Positions 24,446-33,953 of a stretch of DNA of 64,000 nt are shown in pieces. Where the stretch lies: contig CANLSR010000002.1 of assembly GCA_947493945.1 (NCBI GenBank), positions 489,762 through 553,761 of the forward strand, given 5' to 3'. The notes below the pieces were generated by a model. The model worked only from the letters and a program-made list of their open reading frames with translations, ran no database searches and was not told where the DNA came from. Position 1 is the stretch's first letter, and each line of letters begins with the position of its first letter. A program made the position numbers and the translations under genes. Source of the DNA: an uncultured bacterium (lineage in GTDB: Bacteria; Bacteroidota; Rhodothermia; Rhodothermales; Rubricoccaceae).

Positions 24446-26050
24446 ATGACCCACCAGTCTAACGAACAGCTCAAGGGCACGATCTGGGAGATCGCCAACC
24501 GGCTCTGAGGCCCCTACAGCCCGCCCCAGTACCGTCTGGTCATGCTGCCGATCATCGTGCTCCGGCGGCTCGACTGCGTGCTGGAGGAGAGCAAGGACGC
24601 CGTGCTGGCGGAGTACGAGCGGCTGACGGCGGCGGAGACGCCCGAGAACGCGATGGACCGGATGCTAGGCCGGGCGGCCGACCCCGAGCGCAAGCACCCG
24701 CTCTACAACACGAGCCCCTACACGTTCAAGAAGCTCCTGGGCGACCCGGAGAACATCGCCCAGAACCTCGCCGCCTACATCCACGGGTTCTCGCCGACGG
24801 CGCGGGCCGTGTTCGAGCGGTTCGGGTTCGAGGACCAGATCGAGAAGCTCGACGCGAGCAACCGGCTGTTCACCGTCAAGGAGATGGCGGCGGTGGACCT
24901 GCACCGGGACCGGATCACGAACTTGCAGATGGGGTTACCTCTTCGAGCACCTCGTGATGCGGTTCAACGAGCAGGCCAACGAGGAGGCCGGCGACCACTT
25001 CACGCCCCGCGAGGTCATCCGGCTGATGGCCAACCTCGTCTACACCGGCGAGATGGACGTGTACAAGCCGGGCATCTACCGCGAGATCTATGACCCGGCG
25101 TGCGGGACGGGCGGGATGCTCTCGGAGTCGGAGAAGCTCATCCTGGGCCAGAACAGCACGGCCAACCTGGCCCTCTTCGGCCAGGAGTACAACGACGAGT
25201 CGTGGGCCATCTGCTGCTCCGACATGCTCATCAAGGACGAGGACACGAGCCACGTCGCTCTCGGCGACACGCTGGGCGACGGGAAGACGGGCGACGCATT
25301 CGAGGGCCGTCGCTTCCACTACATGCTCGCCAACCCGCCGTTCGGCGTCGAGTGGAAGGACCAGAAGAAGGTGGTCGCCAAGGAGCACGCCGAGCTAGGG
25401 TTCGACGGCCGGTTCGGGGCCGGTCTCCAGCCCATCAACGACGGGTCGCTGCTGTTCCTCCAGCACATGGTCTCGAAGATGCACCCGTACGTCGAGGGCG
25501 ACGAGGACGCGGTCGGGTCCAAGATCGCCGTCGTGTTCAACGGGTCCCCGCTGTTCTCGGGCGCCGCCGGGGCCGGCCCGTCGAACATCCGGCGGTGGGT
25601 GATCGAGAACGACTGGCTCGACTCCGTGGTGGCGCTACCGGACCAGCTGTTCTACAACACGGGCATCTTCACCTACGTCTGGTTGGTGACCAACCGGAAG
25701 CCACCGGAGCGGCACGGTCGCGTCCAGCTCATCGACGGGACCCGGTTCTACCGCAAGATGCAGAAGAGCCTGAACAGCAAGCGGAACGAGATCACGGACG
25801 CCCAGATCGACCACCTCACCCGGATATACGGGGCTGGCGCCGACGGCGAGACGGCCCAAGTTGCGGCGGGCAGCGAGGCCGAGACCCGCGTCGTCTCGCG
25901 CGTCTTCGAGAACCGGGAGTTCGGGTTCTTGAAGGTGACCGTCGAGCGCCCGCTGCGGATGAGCTTCGAGGCCACGCCGGAGCGGATCGCCCGGCTGGAC
26001 GACCAGACGGCGTTCGCGGGTCTCGTCAAAGCGCGTATCAGGCGCGCAGG
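24446..26050 (+). pseudogene. hsdM: Type I restriction-modification methyltransferase subunit, inactivated
   Basis: The start reads MTHQSNEQLKGTIWEIANRL and then hits TGA at 24506-24508, where the family has an Arg codon (IANRLRGPY). The same frame continues VMLPIIVLRRLDCVLEESKD to NLQMG, then an extra G near 24935 shifts the frame. The remainder runs in the new frame: FEHLVMRFNEQANEEAGDHF, FTPREVIRLMANLVY, motif I DPACGTGGML and motif IV NPPFG. Homology ends near LDDQTAFAGLVKAR, after which sequence is unrelated. With a nonsense codon, a frameshift and a lost C-terminus it is dead. No hsdS or hsdR gene follows. Confidence 0.88.
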
Positions 26051-26080
26051 GGCCCCGGAGGACCCCTTGCGCAACTATTC

Positions 26081-26110
26081 CCAGGTGGGTACGTTCGAAG
26101 ACCCACCTGG
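26081..26110. promoter_or_regulatory. Perfect 10-bp inverted repeat, likely operator of the DUF2384/RES operon
   Basis: CCAGGTGGGT and ACCCACCTGG flank a 10-bp spacer, ending 11 bp before the antitoxin ATG. The position is that of an autoregulatory operator for Xre-type antitoxins. Confidence 0.65.
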
Positions 26111-26121
26111 CAACCCATACC

Positions 26122-26550
26122 ATGCTCACTCTCCCCACAGCTCGTGCGCGTTGGCACCGGGCGTTCCCCGAACTCGAGCGCGACACCGAGGTCGTGATCG
26201 GGGCGCTCAAGGAGGGGCTCCCCGCCGGGCGCATCGACGCGCTCACCGCGGCCCTCGGCGTCTCGGCCTCCCGGCTGGCCGACGTGCTCTCGATCCCCAC
26301 CTCGACGCTGGCCCGGCGTCGCAAGGCGGGCCGCCTGGACCGCGACGAGAGCGAGCGGGCCTACCGGCTGGCGCGGCTCGTCGACCGGGCGGCCGACGTG
26401 TTCGGGTCGGTCGAGGACGGGGGCGAGTGGCTGAAGCGGCCCCAGTACGGGCTCGGGGGCCTAGTGCCCCTGGCGTACGCCGACACCGAACCGGGCGCGC
26501 GCGCGGTCGAGGACCTCCTGGGCCGCATCGAGCACGGGATCCCGGCCTAG
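26122..26550 (+). CDS. Xre/MbcA/ParS-like (DUF2384) antitoxin
   Basis: The 142-residue protein has an N-terminal HTH-like part (GRIDALTAALGVSASRLADV, LSIPTSTLARRRKAGRLDRD) and the DUF2384 toxin-binding domain (ESERAYRLARLVDRAADVFG, EWLKRPQYGLGGLVPLAYAD, ARAVEDLLGRIEHGI). The last part would plug the RES toxin's active site, as in the MbcTA and Res-Xre systems. It is one base away from the RES gene and behind a clear inverted-repeat operator, so the pair is co-regulated. Confidence 0.88.
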   Translation: MLTLPTARARWHRAFPELERDTEVVIGALKEGLPAGRIDALTAALGVSASRLADVLSIPTSTLARRRKAGRLDRDESERAYRLARLVDRAADVFGSVEDGGEWLKRPQYGLGGLVPLAYADTEPGARAVEDLLGRIEHGIPA

Positions 26551-26551
26551 C

Positions 26552-27025
26552 GTGGGGCCTGTACCGACGACCACCGCCTGGCGGACCACGCGGCGCCGCT
26601 ACGCCGAGACCGCGTTCTCGGGCGAGGGGGCGGCCGAGTACGGGGGGCGGTGGAATCCGAAGCGCGTGCCCGTGGTGTACCTCTCGGCCAGCCGGGCGCT
26701 CTCCGTGCTCGAGGTGCTCACCCAGGTGAGGGGACCGGGGGACCTGGCGGACTACGTGATGGTCCCGGCGACGTTCGAGACGAGCGACGTCTCGGCCGCC
26801 GCCCCCCTCCCGGCTGACTGGAGGGCCCTCCCCTCCCCGCGGTCGACCCAGGACCTCGGCGGCGCGTGGGCCCGCTCGCAGAGGAGCCTGGTGCTGCGCG
26901 TGCCGAGCGTGGTGCTCCCTGCGGAGGCGAACTACGTGCTCAACCCGGCCCACCCCCGGGCGTCCTCGGTGGTCTACGGGGAGCCCGAGGCCGTGGAGGT
27001 CGACCCCCGGCTCTTCAAGAGGTGA
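26552..27025 (+). CDS. RES-domain toxin (NAD+ degrading)
   Basis: The 157-residue protein starts at a GTG one base after the antitoxin stop. The RES fold is recognised by AWRTTRRRYAETAFSGEGAA, EYGGRWNPKRVPVVYLSASR, ALSVLEVLTQV and the late VLNPAHPRASSVVYGEPEAV. The conserved Arg, Tyr and Glu positions of NAD+ phosphorylase/glycohydrolase toxins (GGRWN, VVYLS, LEVL) are present. Cells are poisoned by NAD+ depletion unless the DUF2384 partner is made. Confidence 0.87.
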   Translation: MGPVPTTTAWRTTRRRYAETAFSGEGAAEYGGRWNPKRVPVVYLSASRALSVLEVLTQVRGPGDLADYVMVPATFETSDVSAAAPLPADWRALPSPRSTQDLGGAWARSQRSLVLRVPSVVLPAEANYVLNPAHPRASSVVYGEPEAVEVDPRLFKR

Positions 27026-27127
27026 CCCGGTGTCCGAGTACGTCGGGGCCGAACTCGAGCCCGCGGCTTTGGGCGTGGCAGTCCGCCAGCGCGAGGCCTC
27101 CGGGGCCGACACCGCCCCCTTCTGACG

Positions 27128-27165
27128 CTCGACGAGGAGGCGTACACTCGACGAGGAGGCGTACA
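27128..27165. repeat. 19-bp tandem duplication
   Basis: CTCGACGAGGAGGCGTACA occurs twice in direct succession just past the 3' end of cas2. There are only two copies with no spacer between, so it is not a CRISPR array. Confidence 0.7.
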
Positions 27166-27231
27166 AGAGAGCGGCCCGTTGGGGACTCGGCTTCGCCCAC
27201 CGGCTCCGCTGGCGGACGACGCGGGCGGGCG

Positions 27232-27495
27232 TCACACGAAGGGGCCGGGGGCGCCACGGTCGGCCCCCAGCGACCGACGCTCGGAGTAGGCCTTGGTCCG
27301 GAGCGCGTAGAGGACCACCGCGTCGTCCCCGTCGAGGAGCGCCGCAGCGGCCGCCTCCAGCTCGGCCAGCTGGGCCGGCGACAGCTCGCCCTCGAACACC
27401 GAGTTCTGGACGTGGGCCAGGTAGCGGCGGAAGAGCCCCAGCGCCCTCGCGTCTCGCTCGACGGCCACGTCGTAGACGGCGATCACGTACGGCAT
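27232..27495 (-). CDS. cas2: CRISPR-associated endoribonuclease/integrase subunit Cas2
   Basis: The 87-residue protein begins PYVIAVYDVAVERDARALGL, with the first beta strand and the Asp of Cas2 (VYDV). It continues FRRYLAHVQNSVFEGELSPA and DDAVVLYALRTKAYSERRSL. It forms the dimer core of the Cas1-Cas2 spacer integrase. Its ATG overlaps the cas1 stop (TGATG), indicating coupled translation. Length is normal for the family. No repeat-spacer array lies downstream within this window. Confidence 0.9.
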   Translation of the reverse strand: MPYVIAVYDVAVERDARALGLFRRYLAHVQNSVFEGELSPAQLAELEAAAAALLDGDDAVVLYALRTKAYSERRSLGADRGAPGPFV

Positions 27496-28571
27496 CACCA
27501 CCAGGCCCGGAACCCGACGTAGGCCTCGGCCGGGTCGGTGAGGTGGCGCACGAGCCGGTAGGCGTCGAGCCGGACCAGCCGCTCGTAGGACACGTGCCGG
27601 CCCAGGCCCCGGTGCCTGACCGTCCGGCGGAGCCGCTCGTCCCAGGCCTCGACGAACCGCCGCCGGCCGGGGTCGGTGAGGTAGACGCCGCCCAGGCGCG
27701 GCTCGAAGTGCTTGGGCCGGAGCCGGCCCGTCTTGAGCAGCCGGAAGATGGCGCGGTCGACCAGGAGCGGCTTGAACACCTCGGCCAGGTCGAGGGCCAG
27801 CGAGTAGCGGCGGTCGCCGGGCTCGTGGAGGAACGAGACCGTGGGGTCGAGGGCGGTCCGGTAGAGCGCCTTGACGCAGAGGCCGTAGCAGAGCGCGTTG
27901 CCGAACGAGAGCGCCGCGTTGAGCGCGTTCTGGGGCGGGCGCCGCGTGCGGCCGTCGTAGGGGAACGCGGCGGCCGTCGACGGGCCGAGCACGGCCGGCC
28001 AGGCGCGGTAGTAGGCGTCGCGGGCGCGGCCCTCGGCGGCCATCAGCTCGGGGATGTCCGGCTCGCCGGGCACGCGCTCGGCCTCGCGCTCGACCGTCGC
28101 CAGCGCGTCGGTGATGGGCGCCGCGTCGGCCGCCCGCTTCTGGTGGTAGAGCAGCGTCCGCCGGACGTTGAACAGCGAGGCCCCGACGAAGGCGCGGGCC
28201 AGGGCCAGGCGCTTGGACCGCCCGAGGTAGTGCTCGGCCTGGGCCACGGTGAGCCGGCCCGAGAGCAGGTCCTCGCGCGGGTAGAGCGTGGCGGCGTAGT
28301 TGCCGTAGTAGTCGTAGACGTGGGCCGGGATGCGCTGCTGGCCCAGGAACACGACGAGCTTGGAGTTGAGGTCCACCTCGCCGAAGAGGTGGAGCGCGTC
28401 GACGGCCTCGACCGGGAGCACGGCCTTGTCGCCGGCGAGCGAGCCCGAGGGGGCCCCGGTGTCGTCGGGGTGGTCGCCCGGCCGGCGCTCGGCGGTGGCG
28501 GGCTGGAACCAGAGCGTGTTCTGGCGGCGGCGGAGGCGTCCGTTGGAGAACAGGTAGTGGTCGCGGGGCAT
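27495..28571 (-). CDS. cas1: CRISPR-associated integrase Cas1, type I-B-like
   Basis: The 358-residue protein opens DHYLFSNGRLRRRQNTLWF, with LPVEAVDALHLFGEVDLNSK and YDYYGNYAATLYPREDLLSG, typical of type I-B Cas1. The metal site is present: Glu in MAAEGRARDAYYRAW, His in VSFLHEPGDRRYSLALDLAE and the following Glu/Asp in AEVFKPLLVDRAIF. It cuts and joins new spacers into the array with Cas2. It is in an operon with cas2, downstream of an exonuclease remnant. No cascade, cas3 or cas4 gene is in the window, so this is an orphan adaptation pair here. Confidence 0.93.
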   Translation of the reverse strand: MPRDHYLFSNGRLRRRQNTLWFQPATAERRPGDHPDDTGAPSGSLAGDKAVLPVEAVDALHLFGEVDLNSKLVVFLGQQRIPAHVYDYYGNYAATLYPREDLLSGRLTVAQAEHYLGRSKRLALARAFVGASLFNVRRTLLYHQKRAADAAPITDALATVEREAERVPGEPDIPELMAAEGRARDAYYRAWPAVLGPSTAAAFPYDGRTRRPPQNALNAALSFGNALCYGLCVKALYRTALDPTVSFLHEPGDRRYSLALDLAEVFKPLLVDRAIFRLLKTGRLRPKHFEPRLGGVYLTDPGRRRFVEAWDERLRRTVRHRGLGRHVSYERLVRLDAYRLVRHLTDPAEAYVGFRAWW

Positions 28572-28598
28572 GGGGCCAGGCTAGCTCCGGCGTGCGCG

Positions 28599-29045
28599 CT
28601 ACCGGACAGCGGCGTCCGCAACGAGCCTGGACGCCTCGGGCTCCGGCCCGTCGCGGAGCGGGTCGGCCGGCAGCGTCCGCCAGCGGTCGAGGAACGCCTC
28701 CAGGTGGGCGTCGCCCCGCGCCGCGTGCTGCTCCAGGAGCGCCTCGACGCGCCCCTCCTCGGCCGCGTGCTCCGGCCCGGTGAACAGCCCCGCCAGCCGG
28801 GCGGCCCGGAGCCACAGCAGGTAGGTCGTCACCGCGTCGCACTCGTTGTAGGCGCGGATCGCGTCGCGGCGGCCGCCCAGCCACAGGTCGGCCACGTCGG
28901 CCCCCGAGACCGGCCCGCCGGCGCCCAGCTTGGCCGGGATGCCGGAGAGCGCGGCGAGGTCGGCCAGGGACGCCGGCGACGGACCCCGCCGGCCGCCGAG
29001 GACGCGCAGGAGGTCGACGTTCCAGTCGTTGTACGGGTGGCCGTA
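28599..29045 (-). pseudogene. C-terminal fragment of a PolB-like 3'-5' exonuclease
   Basis: The frame reads HPYNDWNVDLLRVLGGRRG, SLADLAALSGIPAKLGAGG and DLWLGGRRDAIRAYNECDAV, then TTYLLWLR. Family members have DLM..LSG....LDEIA.LLGLPGK and AYCETDVLNTYLVYLR, the last holding a catalytic Asp. The N-terminal exonuclease motifs are missing because a HepT gene abuts at about 29046. It lies 27 bp before cas1, so it may once have been part of a cas-associated operon. Confidence 0.5.
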
Positions 29046-29373
29046 GTCCGGCCCGCTCCAGGAGCGGCCGGAGCGCCGGGAAGTCGGCCTGCACCGTGCG
29101 CCAGATGATCTCCTTGTCCGTGTACAGGTAGTCGTGCGTCACCCGGTTCCGCATCCCCATGATGTCCTGCCACGGGACGTCGGGGTAGCGCGCCCGGACG
29201 TCGTCGGGTACGTGGCGGACGGCCTCGCCGAGCACCGTGAAGCACCGCTCGACGGCGAACACCGTCCGTTCGTCGGCCGCGAACTCGTCCGTCCGCATCT
29301 GGCCCACAAACGCCTGGGCCTGGTCCATCACGTCGAGCGCGTCCTGGACCCGCTGGGCCACCGGCCGCTTCAT
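29046..29373 (-). CDS. HepT-like HEPN RNase toxin that has lost its own stop codon
   Basis: About 109 codons read QDALDVMDQAQAFVGQMRTD, AVERCFTVLGEAVRHVPDDV and IMGMRNRVTHDYLYTDKEII, then ADFPALRPLLERAG. The RNRVTHDY segment is the Rx4HxY active motif of HEPN/HepT toxins. The frame has no stop where HepT proteins end: it joins the exonuclease remnant out of frame and stays open until the cas2 stop at 27232. Translated as such, it would be a 713-residue protein with a random tail. ATG overlaps the MntA gene stop (ATGA). Activity is uncertain. Confidence 0.7.
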
Positions 29374-29672
29374 ACAGCGGTGAGGTCGGCCTCGACGCCG
29401 GGCTCGATCTCCGGCCCAAGCATCGGGCGCGTGGCGAGGTCGACGGCTAGGCCGGTCCGGTCTTCCAGTAGTCGGGCCAGGCCGACGAACGTGATCATCC
29501 CCGGCACCTCGTCGAACTCGACCAGCACGTCGAGGTCGCTCGCCTCCGTCTGCTCACCGCGGGCGTAGGACCCGAAGATCGAGAGCGACCTTACAGCGTA
29601 GCGGTCCCGCAGCTCCGGGAGCAGACCGGAGAGCCGGGCGCGAACGGCGTCGGTGGAGGGCAGAGCGGACAT
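29370..29672 (-). CDS. MntA-like nucleotidyltransferase antitoxin
   Basis: The 100-residue minimal nucleotidyltransferase has the GSYARGEQTEASDLDVLVEF signature, where GS(Y)xRG and DxD are the catalytic pair. In HepT/MntA modules it adds AMP to the HEPN toxin tyrosine and so blocks it. It overlaps the HepT start by four bases. All catalytic residues are intact, in contrast to the altered end of its partner. Confidence 0.87.
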   Translation of the reverse strand: MSALPSTDAVRARLSGLLPELRDRYAVRSLSIFGSYARGEQTEASDLDVLVEFDEVPGMITFVGLARLLEDRTGLAVDLATRPMLGPEIEPGVEADLTAV

Positions 29673-29812
29673 AGGAGCAGTCTACGGCTCCGGAGCGCTC
29701 TTGCTCCGCGTCCCAGCAGGATCGATTTTGCCAGTCGCACTCCCGATAACCGAGCTTAACGGCCGCCGAGCCGTGGCGCCGCCGGTACGGACGGCGGCGC
29801 GCCCGTGACATC

Positions 29813-29846
29813 GCCGCCGGGCGCCCGACGTCGTGCGCCCGGCGGC
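29813..29846 (-). terminator. Strong hairpin after the T9SS-type secreted protein gene
   Basis: GCCGCCGGGCGC and GCGCCCGGCGGC form a perfect 12-bp stem with a 10-bp loop, 6 bp beyond the stop of the leftward gene. There is no U-run, as is common for high-GC genomes. Another GC-rich stem (CGCCGCC / GGCGGCG) lies next to it at about 29778-29799. Confidence 0.6.
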
Positions 29847-29852
29847 CGGCCG

Positions 29853-32800
29853 CTACCGGACCACGGTGACCCGCGTCGTCCGCGCCTCGCCTCCTGCCAC
29901 AACGCGCACGACGTAGACGCCCGTCGGCAGCGACGAGGCCCCCAGCGGCACCGTGTGGCGGCCGGGTCCGTACGCGCCCGACGCCAGCACCGCCACCTGG
30001 CGGCCCAGGGCGTCGTACATCGACACCGTCACGTCGCCCGACGTGGCCAGCCCGAACGACACCGAGCCGGAGCCCGACACCGGGTTCGGCGCCGCGACGA
30101 GCGCCACCTCCACCTCGGCGTCCTCCTCGCCGGCCACCGCGCCGCCGGCCACCGCGGCCAGCGCCTGGGCGAAGGCCTGGAGGTCGGCCGGGGTGGCGGC
30201 GCCGCCGATGGAGCCGAAGACCGACCGGTCGCGGTCGTAGACCACCGCGGCCACGATGCGGCCGAAGACCGTCTGGACGCTCTCGCCGGCGACCGCCGTG
30301 CCCTCGACGAGCGCGAAGGCGCCCGGGCCGTCGGGCAGCGCGTCGGCCCGTCCGAACGCCTGGTCGCCGTTCTGGGTCGCGAGCACGTAGGCGCTCTCCT
30401 GGGCCACTGTGCCGGGGGTGACCGCTGAGTACGTCACGCGCTCGGTGAAGGGGTCGAAGGCCACGAACGAGCACGCCGAGAGGTCGACGGCCGTGCCGCT
30501 GGCGCCGCTGCCAGCGGTGCCGCTGGCGGACTCGTTGCGCACGCCGGCGAACTCGCCGAAGACCGGGTCGGCGCCGACCGCGTCGAAGTCGCCCGCCATG
30601 ACCGTCGTGGGCGAGCCGTTGCCGTCGAAGTCGAACGACAGCGGCGCCGACGCCGAGCAGGCCAAGAGGCGCTGGAGGTCGGTGGCCTCGACGGGTACGA
30701 GCTGGTACTCACCCCGGAACTCGCCCACCACGCCCACGAACGCGACCGGTCCCCCGGGCACCGGCTCGCCGTCCAGGAGCCCGTCGCCCTCGCCCGGGGT
30801 CCGGAGCACGGCCGTGGCCGTGCCGTCGGTGACGGGGTAGGACGTGTCGGGCTGGAACGTCTCGTCGGTCGTCTGGACCGTCAGCCCGTTCACCAACACC
30901 AGCTCGCTCTCGACCGCCTCCCCGCCGTCCGCCAGCTCGGCCAGCGTCAGACGGACCGGGGCCGGGAGCGTGTTGTCGCGAGAGAGCACCTCGAACCTCG
31001 GCGACGGGCCGGAGGGCGTGATCTGGCGGAGCCCGTTGAACGAGGCCAGCGTGCCGGTGACCCGGAGCGAGTCGCCCCCGGCCACGGTGCCCGCGTCCAC
31101 GGCGTCGCGCAGGCCGCCGAACGCCTGGAACACGGCGATCCCCGCCGTGTCGTCCTGGAGCCGCGTCAGCCGGCCCTCGGCGCGCGTCACGACGCCCGTG
31201 ACCGTGACGAGCGTGCCATCGGGGAGCGCCCGGGCCTGGGCCACGGTCGCGACGACGGCCGACGGCGGCTCGTCCAAGTCCTCGACCACCCGCGCCGCCA
31301 GCGTGGCGTCCAAGAGGAACGGGTTGACGTTGCCCTGCCGGAGCGAGACCTCGTACGTCCGCTCCACCTCGTCACCGTCGGCGGGGTCGAGCGCCACCCA
31401 GTCGACGAAGTCGTCGCGTTGCACGGCCAGGAACGCCGCGTCGGAGACCGATTCGTAGACGGTGTAGAAGTAGAGGGCCGCCCGGGCTGCGTTGCCCTTG
31501 TGGACCTCGCGGGGCTCGAAGGCCGTCTCGGCCGACTCGCTCCAGGCGTCGATGTCGGTCGTCGGGATGGCCGACTGGGACTCGCCCAGCCTGTACCACG
31601 CCTGGGTCTGGGCGTCGGGGACCTCGGCGAGCGGCTTGTTGCTCCGGGCCGAGTTCACGTTGTCCTTGGCCGGGAACAGGTTGTGGAGGTCCGAGCGGCC
31701 CGGCTCGTCGGCGGCCCCCTTGGACTGGGGCCACGTGTGCTCGGCGTTGATCCCATTCTCGGCCAGGTACGAGCTCGGGTCGACGTCGTCGGGCAAGAAG
31801 ACCGAGAACCCGGTGTAGACGCCGACCACGGTCCCGTCCGGCCCCCGGTCGACCTCGCCGTACATCACGTCACGCGCGGGTCCGTAGCCCAGCGTCTGGG
31901 CCGGGGCGTAGGCGGCGCGGACCGAGGCCCGGAGCTCGGCGCCGGTCTGGCCGGCGAAGAGCACGCCGCGCACGCCGACGACGGCCCGTGTGGTGTCGGC
32001 GCTGGCGCCGCCGCCCGTCGCGACGACCGTGACGGGGTAGACGCCGGTCGTGGTGGGCGTCCAGGAGAAGGCGCCCGTGGCCGGGTCGATGCTCGCGCCG
32101 CCTGGGCCGTCGAGGAGCGTGTAGCTCAGGCCGGCCCCCTCCCCCGCCGCGTCGTAGTCGACGGCCACCGTCTGGCCCGCGTCGACGAGCGTGCTGGTGA
32201 GCACGTTCGAGAACCGGCCGCCGCCGCCCGTGCCGCAGGACGCCGTGTGGGCGCCGAGCCCGTCGAACGTGTCCTGCTCGTAGCCGTCGAACTGGTCGGC
32301 CGGGTCGAAGGCGTCGGAGCCGTCGGGGTCGCCGGTGCACACCGACGGCCGGCGCCGGAGCGTGTGGTTCTGGGTCGAGGCCAGGCCGGTGCCCCAGGCC
32401 GCGCCCGGGTCCACGCCGATCTGGCCGACGACGTCGAGCACGCCCGCGCCGTTGGTGAGCGCGACCGCGTCGTCGCCGTTGAAGGTCAGCGCCCCCGTCA
32501 CGAGGTCGGCCGCGGCGAGCACGGCCGGGTCGGCCGCGGAGTGGGCGACGACGTAGACGGCGCCCGGGGCCAGCGTGCCCGAGAGCGAGATCGTGGACGG
32601 GGACGTGTTGCCGTTGAAATAGAGTTGGAGCTCGTAGCTCCCCAGCCCGACGGGTTCGGACGTGGCGTTGTAGACCTCGACGGCCTTGTTGTTGGAGCTG
32701 CCCTCGACGTACTCGGAGAAGAACACGCCGCTCGTGACCGACGAGGCGCCGGGGACCGTGAGCGTGGCCGAGGTCGTGGTGCCGGCCGAGCCGTCAGAGA

Positions 32801-33623
32801 CCGTCACGGTGACGGCGTAGGCCTCGCCGGCGTCGGCGGCCGTCGGCGTCCAGCTGAACAGGCCCGTGGCCGCATCGATGGTGGCGCCGGGCGGGCCGGT
32901 GACGAGCGAGAACGTGAGGTCGTCGCCGTCGGCGTCGGAGGCGTCGTAGTCGAACTGGAGATCCTGGCCGACGGCGACCGCTTGATCGGCGAGCACGGCC
33001 GTGAAGGACGGTGCGGTGTTGCCGGGGCCGCTGCCGCACGCGGCCGTGTGGGTGCCCAGGCCGTCGAAGGTGTCCTGCTCGTAGCCGTCGTAGAGCACGG
33101 CCGGGTCGAACGCGTCGCCGGGGTCGGCGTCACCCGAGCACGCGGCCGGCTTGCGGCGGAGCGTGCGGTTCTGGGTCGAGGTGAGGCCGGAGCCCCAGGC
33201 CGAGCCGGGGTCGACGCCGACCTGGCCGATGACGTCGACGGCGACGACGCCCTGGCGCAGCACGACCGCGTCGTCGCCGTTGAAGTTGACGACGGCGCCG
33301 TCGGTGAGGTCGGCCACGGCCAGGACGGCCGGGTCGGCCGAGGGGTGGGCGGCGACGAAGACGGCGCCCGGGGCCAGCGTGCCCGAGAGGGCGACGGTCT
33401 GGGTGGGGGCGGGGCTCCCGTTGGAGTAGAGCTCGAGCGTGTAGCCGCCGAGGTCGACCGGCGCGGCGGTCGGGTTGTAGAGCTCGACGGCCTTGTTAAA
33501 GCTGGACCCCTCGACGTACTCGGAGAAGATGAGGTCGGCCGGCTGGGCAAGCGCGGCCTGAGCGGAGAGGGCGACCACGAGGCCGGCCAGGAGGCCGACG
33601 GGCGTAACGAAGGGGCGGGCCAT
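29853..33623 (-). CDS. Secreted lamin-tail / endonuclease I protein with T9SS sorting domain
   Basis: The 1256-residue protein begins with a signal peptide ([20 protein letters not shown], cleavage after ALA). Two lamin-tail-like domains start [20 protein letters not shown] and [20 protein letters not shown]. Each ends in a [10 protein letters not shown](T/A)HTA(A/S)CG segment, and an Ig-like segment lies between them. A second Ig-like domain follows, then an endonuclease I domain with [11 protein letters not shown] and [19 protein letters not shown], holding the catalytic His and metal Asn/His residues. An OB-like segment ([15 protein letters not shown]) and a type A sorting tail ([37 protein letters not shown]) close it. 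It is exported by the type IX system and probably degrades extracellular DNA or RNA for nutrients. Confidence 0.9.
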   Translation of the reverse strand: MARPFVTPVGLLAGLVVALSAQAALAQPADLIFSEYVEGSSFNKAVELYNPTAAPVDLGGYTLELYSNGSPAPTQTVALSGTLAPGAVFVAAHPSADPAVLAVADLTDGAVVNFNGDDAVVLRQGVVAVDVIGQVGVDPGSAWGSGLTSTQNRTLRRKPAACSGDADPGDAFDPAVLYDGYEQDTFDGLGTHTAACGSGPGNTAPSFTAVLADQAVAVGQDLQFDYDASDADGDDLTFSLVTGPPGATIDAATGLFSWTPTAADAGEAYAVTVTVSDGSAGTTTSATLTVPGASSVTSGVFFSEYVEGSSNNKAVEVYNATSEPVGLGSYELQLYFNGNTSPSTISLSGTLAPGAVYVVAHSAADPAVLAAADLVTGALTFNGDDAVALTNGAGVLDVVGQIGVDPGAAWGTGLASTQNHTLRRRPSVCTGDPDGSDAFDPADQFDGYEQDTFDGLGAHTASCGTGGGGRFSNVLTSTLVDAGQTVAVDYDAAGEGAGLSYTLLDGPGGASIDPATGAFSWTPTTTGVYPVTVVATGGGASADTTRAVVGVRGVLFAGQTGAELRASVRAAYAPAQTLGYGPARDVMYGEVDRGPDGTVVGVYTGFSVFLPDDVDPSSYLAENGINAEHTWPQSKGAADEPGRSDLHNLFPAKDNVNSARSNKPLAEVPDAQTQAWYRLGESQSAIPTTDIDAWSESAETAFEPREVHKGNAARAALYFYTVYESVSDAAFLAVQRDDFVDWVALDPADGDEVERTYEVSLRQGNVNPFLLDATLAARVVEDLDEPPSAVVATVAQARALPDGTLVTVTGVVTRAEGRLTRLQDDTAGIAVFQAFGGLRDAVDAGTVAGGDSLRVTGTLASFNGLRQITPSGPSPRFEVLSRDNTLPAPVRLTLAELADGGEAVESELVLVNGLTVQTTDETFQPDTSYPVTDGTATAVLRTPGEGDGLLDGEPVPGGPVAFVGVVGEFRGEYQLVPVEATDLQRLLACSASAPLSFDFDGNGSPTTVMAGDFDAVGADPVFGEFAGVRNESASGTAGSGASGTAVDLSACSFVAFDPFTERVTYSAVTPGTVAQESAYVLATQNGDQAFGRADALPDGPGAFALVEGTAVAGESVQTVFGRIVAAVVYDRDRSVFGSIGGAATPADLQAFAQALAAVAGGAVAGEEDAEVEVALVAAPNPVSGSGSVSFGLATSGDVTVSMYDALGRQVAVLASGAYGPGRHTVPLGASSLPTGVYVVRVVAGGEARTTRVTVVR

Positions 33624-33953
33624 TGGGAGGCGGAGGGGGAACGGAAACCTACCCCAGGCGCCCAGAGAAAACCGCACGGCGGGGCCGCCTGCTTGGCGGC
33701 GTGGACGAGCGGTGCCGGCCGGTGTGGGAGGAGCGGAGCCCGCCGGCGGCGCTGCAGACGGAGAGAAGCGCGAGGAAGCCCTGGCGCCGGACCGCCAGCT
33801 GACGTGCTCGGGGGTCCAGGCCACCGCCAGCCACGCCAGCCGACCGACGCTACGAACCCTGGGGCTCCGTGGCGGAGCCTTGAACGTCCCCGGGTGAGGC
33901 ACGGCTAACGATCGCGAGGCCGGTCCCGACCCGAGAAGGCTCGTCGTCGGGAC
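33624..33953. other. Intergenic stretch between nuclease and replication gene
   Basis: No gene recognised. It lies upstream of the secreted protein gene and downstream of repB. AACGAAGG near 33606 is inside the coding start, so the promoter must lie further right in this stretch. Confidence 0.35.

Noticed and set aside
27128..27165. Tandem 19-bp repeat near cas2 as a CRISPR array
   Set aside because: There are only two directly adjacent copies with no spacer, and the unit is not palindromic like a CRISPR repeat.
31419..33908. 829-codon frame on the + strand
   Set aside because: It is the mirror of the secreted nuclease gene; the protein is composed of simple Arg/Gly/Val/Asp-rich sequence with no domain.
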